DNA from: Pontibacter ramchanderi
GTDB taxonomy: Bacteria; Bacteroidota; Bacteroidia; Cytophagales; Hymenobacteraceae
DNA length: 64,000 nt
Direction: 5' to 3'
Assembly (NCBI RefSeq): GCF_002846395.1
Contig: NZ_PJMU01000003.1
Span: 620,001 to 684,000, forward strand
In this document: one piece after another, positions 58,622 through 64,000 of the stretch
Position numbering within the stretch: position 1 is the stretch's first letter
How the letters are laid out: each line of letters begins with the position of its first letter
Program-made: the position numbers and the translations under genes
Notes under the pieces: model-generated
Told to the model about the DNA's origin: nothing
The model's input: only the letters and a program-made list of their open reading frames with translations
Databases searched by the model: none

Positions 58622-59692
58622 ATGAGAAAAGAATCTTTCGATTTTCTAGAAAAGTACCTGAATAACTCCTCTCCTACCGGCTTCGAGTCAGAAGGCCAGA
58701 AACTGTGGCTGGAGTACATTAAACCCTACATTGAGGATTATTTTGTTGACACGTACGGCACAGTGGTGGGTGTGATCAACCCGGAGGCTGAGTACAAGGT
58801 GGTGATCGAAGCCCATGCCGACGAGATTTCCTGGTTTGTAAATTACATCACGCCGGAAGGATACATCTACCTGAAGCGCAACGGTGGTTCCGACGCCCTG
58901 ATCGCCCCTTCTAAACGCGTGAACATCTATACCTCCAAAGGTATTGTAAAGGCAGTTTTCGGATGGCCGGCCATACATGTGCGCAAAGTCGAGAACGACA
59001 AAGCCCCTACCATCGAAACTGTGTTCCTGGACTGTGGCGCCAGCAACCGCGAAGAGGTAGAGAAAATGGGTATACACGTGGGCTGCGTGGCTACCTTTGA
59101 GGACGAGTTCACAGTGATGAACGACAAGTTCTACGTAGGCCGTGCGCTGGACAACCGCGTGGGTGGTTTCATGATCGCTGAGGTCGCCCGTATGATCCAC
59201 GAGCGCAAGCACAAGCTGCCATTCGGCCTCTACATCGTGAACTCGGTGCAGGAAGAGATTGGACTGCGCGGCGCTGAGATGATCGCCCACCGCATTAACC
59301 CAAACGTGGCCATCATCACGGACGTGACACACGACACGCAGTCGCCGATGTACGACAAGAAAAACAGCGGTGACATCCACTGCGGCAAAGGCCCGGTGAT
59401 CGCTTACGGTCCGGCAGTGCAGAATAACCTGCGCGATCTGATCATCAATACGGCGCAGGAAAAAGAAATTCCTTTTCAGCGCTCCGCCGTTTCACGTGCA
59501 ACCGGAACCGACACCGATGCGTTTGCATACTCTAACGCCGGTGTGGCTTCGGCTTTGATTTCCCTGCCACTGAAGTACATGCACACCACCGTAGAGACCG
59601 TGCACAAAGACGACGTAGAGAACGTGACAAAACTGATATACGAAACACTGCTAAAAATTGAGGACAATCAGGATTTCCGATACCTGAAATAG
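58622..59692 (+). CDS. M42-family metallo-aminopeptidase
   Basis: A 356-residue protein starting MRKESFDFLEKYLNNSSPTG. The two-metal site residues are visible: His in IEAHADEISWF, Asp in GRALDNRVGGF, the EE pair in SVQEEIGLRGAEM, Asp in IITDVTHDT and His in YMHTTVETVHKDD. Members form dodecameric aminopeptidases acting on oligopeptides in the cytoplasm. It is the last gene before a terminator. Confidence 0.9.
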   Translation: MRKESFDFLEKYLNNSSPTGFESEGQKLWLEYIKPYIEDYFVDTYGTVVGVINPEAEYKVVIEAHADEISWFVNYITPEGYIYLKRNGGSDALIAPSKRVNIYTSKGIVKAVFGWPAIHVRKVENDKAPTIETVFLDCGASNREEVEKMGIHVGCVATFEDEFTVMNDKFYVGRALDNRVGGFMIAEVARMIHERKHKLPFGLYIVNSVQEEIGLRGAEMIAHRINPNVAIITDVTHDTQSPMYDKKNSGDIHCGKGPVIAYGPAVQNNLRDLIINTAQEKEIPFQRSAVSRATGTDTDAFAYSNAGVASALISLPLKYMHTTVETVHKDDVENVTKLIYETLLKIEDNQDFRYLK

Positions 59693-59713
59693 AAATCACT
59701 TTTAGCCTTGGAG

Positions 59714-59748
59714 AAACCACACAGCCCTGAGCGGCTCGTGTGGTTTTT
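59714..59748 (+). terminator. Intrinsic terminator after the M42 gene
   Basis: AAACCACAC (59714-59722) pairs with GTGTGGTTT (59738-59746), with an inner AGCC/GGCT stem, followed by T. Confidence 0.8.
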
Positions 59749-59784
59749 TGTTTTAAAGCCATCCCGAATTGTTTACTTTTGACT

Positions 59785-60576
59785 ATGCACTTTCCCTATA
59801 CCTTCACCGACCAGATGGGCCACACCATTACGTTGCCGCAATACCCGCAACGCATTGTGTCGCTGGTACCTTCGCAAACTGAGTTGCTCTTCGACTTGGG
59901 ACTGGAAGACCGTGTCGTAGGTCTCACGAAATTCTGTATTCACCCGGAAACAAAAGTAAAGCAAAAGACGGTTATTGGTGGCACCAAGAACTTTAAGCTG
60001 GAAGTAATTGAGGAACTGCAGCCCGACCTGATCATCGGAAACAAAGAGGAAAACTACCAGGAAGGTATAGCGGCGCTACAGGGGAAATACCCGGTTTGGA
60101 TGAGCGACATCTATACCCTGGAAGATGCCCTGCAAATGATCAAGCAAGTAGGCCAACTGACCGGCACCGACGTAAAAGCGCGGGAAATAGCACAAGGTAT
60201 AGCCTCTGGATTTGAGAACCTGCGCCCTTTGCAGCCGGCTATACCTACTGCTTATTTTATCTGGCGCAAACCTTACATGGCGGTAGGGAGCAACAATTTT
60301 ATAGACCACCTGATGCAGCGCTGCGGCTTTGCTAACATTTTTGCCAGTCAGGACCGCTACCCGGAGGTGTCGTCGGAGCAACTGCAAAAGGCCGCTCCGA
60401 AATTAGTTCTGCTCTCATCGGAGCCCTATCCTTTTCAGGAAAAGCACTTTGCGGAGTTTCAGGAGCTGTGCCCGGAGGCAACCATCAGCATAGTGGATGG
60501 GGAAATGTTCAGTTGGTACGGCAGCCGATTGCTCAAGGCACCGGCTTACCTGCAGGACTTGCTCGCTCAGGTATAG
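59785..60576 (+). CDS. Helical-backbone metal-receptor-like (BtuF/FhuD type) protein without signal peptide
   Basis: A 263-residue protein starting MHFPYTFTDQMGHTITLPQY. It has the features of periplasmic metal- or cobalamin-binding proteins: RIVSLVPSQTELLFDLGLED, the ELQPDLIIGNKEENY hinge, and the central long helix. There is no signal peptide or lipobox, so it should stay in the cytoplasm, unlike BtuF and FhuD. No ABC transporter genes are adjacent. The stop TAG is part of a CAGGTATAG motif (AQV-stop). TACTTTTG at 59774-59781 resembles a -7 box but lies too close to the ATG. Confidence 0.78.
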   Translation: MHFPYTFTDQMGHTITLPQYPQRIVSLVPSQTELLFDLGLEDRVVGLTKFCIHPETKVKQKTVIGGTKNFKLEVIEELQPDLIIGNKEENYQEGIAALQGKYPVWMSDIYTLEDALQMIKQVGQLTGTDVKAREIAQGIASGFENLRPLQPAIPTAYFIWRKPYMAVGSNNFIDHLMQRCGFANIFASQDRYPEVSSEQLQKAAPKLVLLSSEPYPFQEKHFAEFQELCPEATISIVDGEMFSWYGSRLLKAPAYLQDLLAQV

Positions 60577-60583
60577 CACTAAC

Positions 60584-61111
60584 TTATTTCAACCTCCCTA
60601 ACACCGCAAGCGCTTTTTCAGAAACCGCTTCGAAGTAAGCTGCATCAGCACTAAGCTGTGCCAAAGACTTACCTTTTACAGGGCGCTTGTTGGTCGGATC
60701 GGTCAGTGAGGTGAGCGTGATGCATTGGCGTATGCGTTGCTTTCTATCTGGAGCTATACCTGGCAGGTCTAACTGATCGAGCCGCTCCACAAGCAGGTGC
60801 CGGAAGTCCTTGCCTTCTACTGCTTCTTCATCCAGCAGGCGCATGATCGCGGCCACTGCTTCGTCTTCGTGGGGAGTTTCCAAAGCAACAGCAATCAGCT
60901 TGTCTGTGGAGGGGAGCGGGAGCCTGATGAGTAATTCGTAGCCGCCGCCAAGCTGCTCGCCAGCGGAGGTATAGCACTTCATCCAGAAAACGTTCGAGGC
61001 TTTGTCTTTGAACACGGCAGCCCAACCGCCTTCGGCTTCTTCCATCAGTTCCAGCTGCGGCAACAGCCGTTCAATCAGGCTGGCGTCTCCGTACAAATAG
61101 CGCTCTACCAT
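60584..61111 (-). CDS. Hypothetical protein linked to aroA
   Basis: A 175-residue soluble protein (MVERYLYGDASLIERLLPQL). It is acidic, mixed alpha/beta, and has a C-terminal motif DPTNKRPVKGKSLAQLSADA. No signal peptide or known domain. It follows aroA on the same strand after 3 bases, so it is the last gene of the aromatic cluster. A role in that pathway is only guilt by association. Confidence 0.65.
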   Translation of the reverse strand: MVERYLYGDASLIERLLPQLELMEEAEGGWAAVFKDKASNVFWMKCYTSAGEQLGGGYELLIRLPLPSTDKLIAVALETPHEDEAVAAIMRLLDEEAVEGKDFRHLLVERLDQLDLPGIAPDRKQRIRQCITLTSLTDPTNKRPVKGKSLAQLSADAAYFEAVSEKALAVLGRLK

Positions 61112-61114
61112 CTC

Positions 61115-62347
61115 CTATACCTCGCTATACCTGACTTCGAAGCCCATTTTCTCCAGGTCTTCCCAAAAACGCGGGTATGACTTGCGCACCACTTCCGGCT
61201 CCTGAATCTGGATGGGCTGCAGCAAAGCGATTGGGGCAAAGGCCATGGCCATACGGTGATCCTGGTACGTTCGGAAGCACAGCGCTGATTTGGTAAGCAG
61301 GGTCGGTTTCATTTGAAAAACACCTGGTGTTCGTTCTTCCAGGGAGGCGCCCATGCCCAGCACCTCGATCTGCAATGCCTGAATGCGGTCAGTTTCCTTG
61401 ATGCGAAGGCTCTCCAGCCCGGTCATCTCAACGGCTATACCTTGGGCAGCGCACAGCGCCACCACCGTCTGCGCCAGATCGGGGCAATCACTAAAATCGA
61501 AAGCAACTCTTTTTTCGGCGTGCTTCTTGGTGAGGCGCACTCCTTCCGGCTTAAACTCCGTGTGCACACCCAAACGGCGCATGATATCCACGATGGCTTT
61601 GTCGCCCTGGTGAGAATTCTCGCGCAAGCCCAGCAAGGTAACATCCGCCTCTTTGGCCAGCGCCACCATGCTATACCAGTAACTGGCCGCAGACCAATCC
61701 GACTCCACGGCAAAGGTAGCTGGCTGGTAATTTTGGTGCGGCACGCTGATGGTGTTTCCTTCAAACTGAGCCTCCGCCCCAAAGTGTTGCATCAAAGCCA
61801 GTGTCATTTCGATGTACGGACGGGAACCGATTTTGCCTTCGAGTTCCAGTTGCAACCCATTCGGAAGCAGGGGCGCCACCATCAGCAAAGCCGAAATGTA
61901 CTGGCTGCTGATATCGCTGCGCACGTTCAGATGTTTTTTACCTGTGCCTTCAAAATGGCTGATCCTGAGAGGTGGGTAGCCTTCTTCTCCAAGATAGGCA
62001 ATACCTGCGCCCAGCTCCTGCAGCGCCTCCACCAGCACTTTGATTGGTCGCTGGCACATGCGTTCGGTTCCGGTGAGCGTCTTCTGCTGACCGGTAATGG
62101 CATAGTAAGCCGTCAGGAAACGCATCACAGTGCCGGCATCTTCGGCGTCGATCACTTCGGAGTCGCTTTTCAGGAGCCGCTGCAGCAGTTGGGTGTCGTT
62201 AGCTTCGGAAAGGTTTTGCAGTTTAGACTCGCCTCCAGCCAGTGCCGCGATGATCTGCGCACGGTTGGCCTCGCTTTTGGAGGCTGGCAGTTGCACATGG
62301 CCCTTCAGTATACCTGTCGGGTGAGAGATGGTAACGGTTTTTGTCAT
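61115..62347 (-). CDS. aroA: 3-phosphoshikimate 1-carboxyvinyltransferase (EPSP synthase)
   Basis: About 410 residues from the ATG at 62345-62347 (MTKTVTISHPTGILKGHVQL). Family marks are LPASKSEANRAQIIAALAGG (substrate and PEP contacts), EDAGTVMRFLTAYYAI and TYQDHRMAMAFAPIALLQPI near the C-terminus. It transfers enolpyruvate to shikimate-3-phosphate, the sixth step of the shikimate pathway. The ATGA overlap with aroB shows coupled translation. An upstream frame start at 62440 is rejected, as it lies inside aroB. Confidence 0.95.
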   Translation of the reverse strand: MTKTVTISHPTGILKGHVQLPASKSEANRAQIIAALAGGESKLQNLSEANDTQLLQRLLKSDSEVIDAEDAGTVMRFLTAYYAITGQQKTLTGTERMCQRPIKVLVEALQELGAGIAYLGEEGYPPLRISHFEGTGKKHLNVRSDISSQYISALLMVAPLLPNGLQLELEGKIGSRPYIEMTLALMQHFGAEAQFEGNTISVPHQNYQPATFAVESDWSAASYWYSMVALAKEADVTLLGLRENSHQGDKAIVDIMRRLGVHTEFKPEGVRLTKKHAEKRVAFDFSDCPDLAQTVVALCAAQGIAVEMTGLESLRIKETDRIQALQIEVLGMGASLEERTPGVFQMKPTLLTKSALCFRTYQDHRMAMAFAPIALLQPIQIQEPEVVRKSYPRFWEDLEKMGFEVRYSEV

Positions 62348-63381
62348 AGTAGTTGGTAATAGCGCAAAGCATCCTGTATTTCGGTAAGCGTAATGGGCTG
62401 GTCCCAAACGGCCTTGCCTATACCTTGCAACAGGGTGCAATTAATAGTAGAGTGAGTATTCTTCTTGTCTTGCAGCACGAGCCGGGTAATCGCCTGAATG
62501 TCGTCTTCGGTCAGTTTCACTTTCTCGTAAACCGATACCAGAAAAGTCTCAATTTGCTCCAATTCACGCTTGGAGAGCAGGTCTTTTTTCATAGACAGGT
62601 ATGCCTCGCACAGCATACCTACGGCAATGGCCTCGCCATGCAGCAGCGCACGACCAGGCTGATCCATCAGGTAACTTTCTACGGCATGCCCCACCGTATG
62701 GCCAAAGTTGAGCACCTTCCGGTAACCGCCCTCTAAGGGATCAGCTTCTACCACCGCTGCTTTTATACCCACCGAATGGCGGATCAGCGTGTCCCAGTCT
62801 TCCGTGAGAAGGCCAATGTGGCGCTGCTCCTCAAAGGCGGCAGCATCGGCAATGAGCCAGTGCTTGATGATTTCGGCATAACCTGACTTGACCTGGCGCT
62901 GCGGAAGCGTACCAAGGAAAGTCGGGTCGATGAGAACAGCATGCGGCTCTTTGTACACCCCGATGTGGTTTTTAAGTCCGTGGAAGTCTATACCTGTTTT
63001 GCCGCCTACGCTGGCATCTACCTGCGCGAGCAAAGTGGTGGGCACCTGCACAAAGTATAGTCCGCGCTTAAACGTGGCTGCGCAAAACCCGCCCATGTCG
63101 CCAATCACGCCGCCGCCCAAATTTACCAGCACCGACCAACGGTCCAGGTTTAGGTCGGTCATACGCTGCCAGATGTACTCGCAGGTTTGAAGGGTTTTGT
63201 GCGCCTCGCCGCTTTGTATTTGGATGATGTCGTGCGCGGGCAGGTATGGCTTTACCTGCGGATAGCAATGGTGCAGGGTGTTTTCATCCACCAGCACGGC
63301 TACTTTCGAAAAGGCCAGGTTTTGCAGCGCCGCTTTCAGCTGCGGTAGCACGTCTCGCCCGATGTATATGTTTTCTGTCAC
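62344..63381 (-). CDS. aroB: 3-dehydroquinate synthase
   Basis: A 345-residue protein. The NAD-binding Gly-rich motif is NLGGGVIGDMGGFCAATFKR, followed by VPTTLLAQVDASVGGKTGID, and the metal/active-site region GYAEIIKHWLIADAAAFEEQ with the histidines GHTVGHAVESYL. It closes DAHP to 3-dehydroquinate, the second step of the shikimate pathway. It overlaps aroA by 4 bases and lies 67 bases from the DAHP synthase gene. Confidence 0.95.
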   Translation of the reverse strand: MTENIYIGRDVLPQLKAALQNLAFSKVAVLVDENTLHHCYPQVKPYLPAHDIIQIQSGEAHKTLQTCEYIWQRMTDLNLDRWSVLVNLGGGVIGDMGGFCAATFKRGLYFVQVPTTLLAQVDASVGGKTGIDFHGLKNHIGVYKEPHAVLIDPTFLGTLPQRQVKSGYAEIIKHWLIADAAAFEEQRHIGLLTEDWDTLIRHSVGIKAAVVEADPLEGGYRKVLNFGHTVGHAVESYLMDQPGRALLHGEAIAVGMLCEAYLSMKKDLLSKRELEQIETFLVSVYEKVKLTEDDIQAITRLVLQDKKNTHSTINCTLLQGIGKAVWDQPITLTEIQDALRYYQLL

Positions 63382-63448
63382 GCGAATCTTCTTTTTGGCA
63401 GGTATAGATTAAATAACGCCCTAGATGGCCAGTCGTTCAGGTATACGC

Positions 63449-64000
63449 TTACGAAACATGGCCCGGGTTAGTATCGGTTTTTGCTCCCGGATTGCCGGCC
63501 TGCATAATGGCGGTCTGCTTACGAATGGACTCCACGTGGATCAGTTTGTAGAGCTCTTCGACAAAGGCCGTGTTTATACCTGCTTCGGCGGCCCAGTCGG
63601 CCCGTGTCCGGAAAATCTCTTTCCAGCGTTCGAGCTGCAGCACCTGCACGTTGTTCTGCTTCTTGTACTCCCCTATCTGCTCTACCAAGGCCATACGCCG
63701 AGCCAACGCCCCGATCAGGTCATGGTCTGCAGCATCTATTTTCAGGCGCAGTTCCTCCGCCCGGCTTACCAGCTCGGCATCGTCGTAATTCGTTTTGCGC
63801 ACCTGCAGCTTGTCTAGAATGTCGGCCAAGGCAGCTGGCGTTACCTGCTGCTCCGCATCACTCAGGGCCTCCGCCGGGTTCGGATGCGTCTCGATCATCA
63901 CGCCGTCGCAGCCCATGTCGAGCGCACGCTGCGACAGCGGGAAGATCAGGTCGCGGGTGCCGCCGATGTGGCTCGGGTCCACGATCACGGGCAGGTTCTG
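63449..64000 (-). CDS. Bifunctional DAHP synthase / chorismate mutase (copy 2, partial)
   Basis: The 183 C-terminal residues are visible; the gene continues to the right. IVDPSHIGGTRDLIFPLSQR ends the DAHP synthase part, and the chorismate mutase part is AELVSRAEELRLKIDAADHD then LIGALARRMALVEQIGEYKK. It is clearly paralogous to 44050-45123. It heads, or joins, the aroB-aroA cluster and so likely supplies the general shikimate flux, while copy 1 is tied to pheA. Confidence 0.93.
   Translation of the reverse strand, partial: QNLPVIVDPSHIGGTRDLIFPLSQRALDMGCDGVMIETHPNPAEALSDAEQQVTPAALADILDKLQVRKTNYDDAELVSRAEELRLKIDAADHDLIGALARRMALVEQIGEYKKQNNVQVLQLERWKEIFRTRADWAAEAGINTAFVEELYKLIHVESIRKQTAIMQAGNPGAKTDTNPGHVS

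Noticed and set aside
59774..59781. TACTTTTG considered as a promoter
   Set aside because: It ends only 3 bases before the ATG, so transcription would begin inside the start codon.

Overview
The window looks like chromosomal DNA of a Bacteroidota bacterium, most likely a Pontibacter-like member of the Hymenobacteraceae (Cytophagales). The reasons are: several genes are preceded by the Bacteroidota -7 promoter element TAnnTTTG and hardly any by a Shine-Dalgarno sequence; DAHP synthase is fused to chorismate mutase; WbqC, LytTR/LytS, M42 and lipoprotein families typical of the phylum are present; and GC content is moderate. The genus is inferred from gene content, not tested. I see no phage, insertion sequence, CRISPR array or rRNA. 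The only tRNA is tRNA-Ser(UGA) at 48.7 kb.

Layout. 0-11 kb: a Rieske protein, an amino-acid permease, two alpha/beta hydrolases coupled to a small gene and a FAD oxidoreductase, an M49-type lipoprotein peptidase followed by a gene broken by an in-frame amber codon, a deoxynucleoside kinase, and an ECF sigma factor divergent from a DoxX-like membrane protein. 11-30 kb: a small very hydrophilic protein, a GAF protein, CDGSH and ACBP genes, several secreted peptidases (oligopeptidase B, S8, S9), a cyclophilin lipoprotein, and a ferritin with candidate metal-regulator sites. 30-36 kb: a LytS/LytTR two-component pair, an SDR gene and small secreted proteins. 36-44 kb: an alkyltransferase-like protein, then a complete RND efflux operon (adaptor, pump, TolC) and a MgtC/DUF4010 membrane protein. 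44-47 kb: pheA and a DAHP synthase/chorismate mutase, preceded by what looks like two tandem phenylalanine leader-peptide attenuators. 46-54 kb: a cold-shock cluster, a TetR regulator, tRNA-Ser, YihY, YbgC, MltG, Sua5, a lipid acyltransferase and WbqC. 54-64 kb: ClpC, an acyl-CoA carboxylase beta subunit, an M42 aminopeptidase, a metal-receptor-like protein, and an aroA-aroB-DAHPS/CM aromatic cluster that runs off the right edge.

Three observations stand out. First, the 470 bp upstream of pheA encode two short Phe-rich peptides, each followed by an intrinsic terminator pointing at pheA; the proximal one has a perfect 7-bp competing antiterminator. This is a classic attenuation layout, but doubled. 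Second, the heptamer AGGTATA/TATACCT occurs roughly 135-140 times in 64 kb (about 8 expected by chance), inside and between genes and on both strands, like an uptake sequence or HIP1-type iterated motif. Third, intergenic gaps, mostly between convergent genes, hold inverted repeats whose arms are themselves built from a short tandem unit. One sequence family (TTGACAAAGGACT) recurs at four loci.
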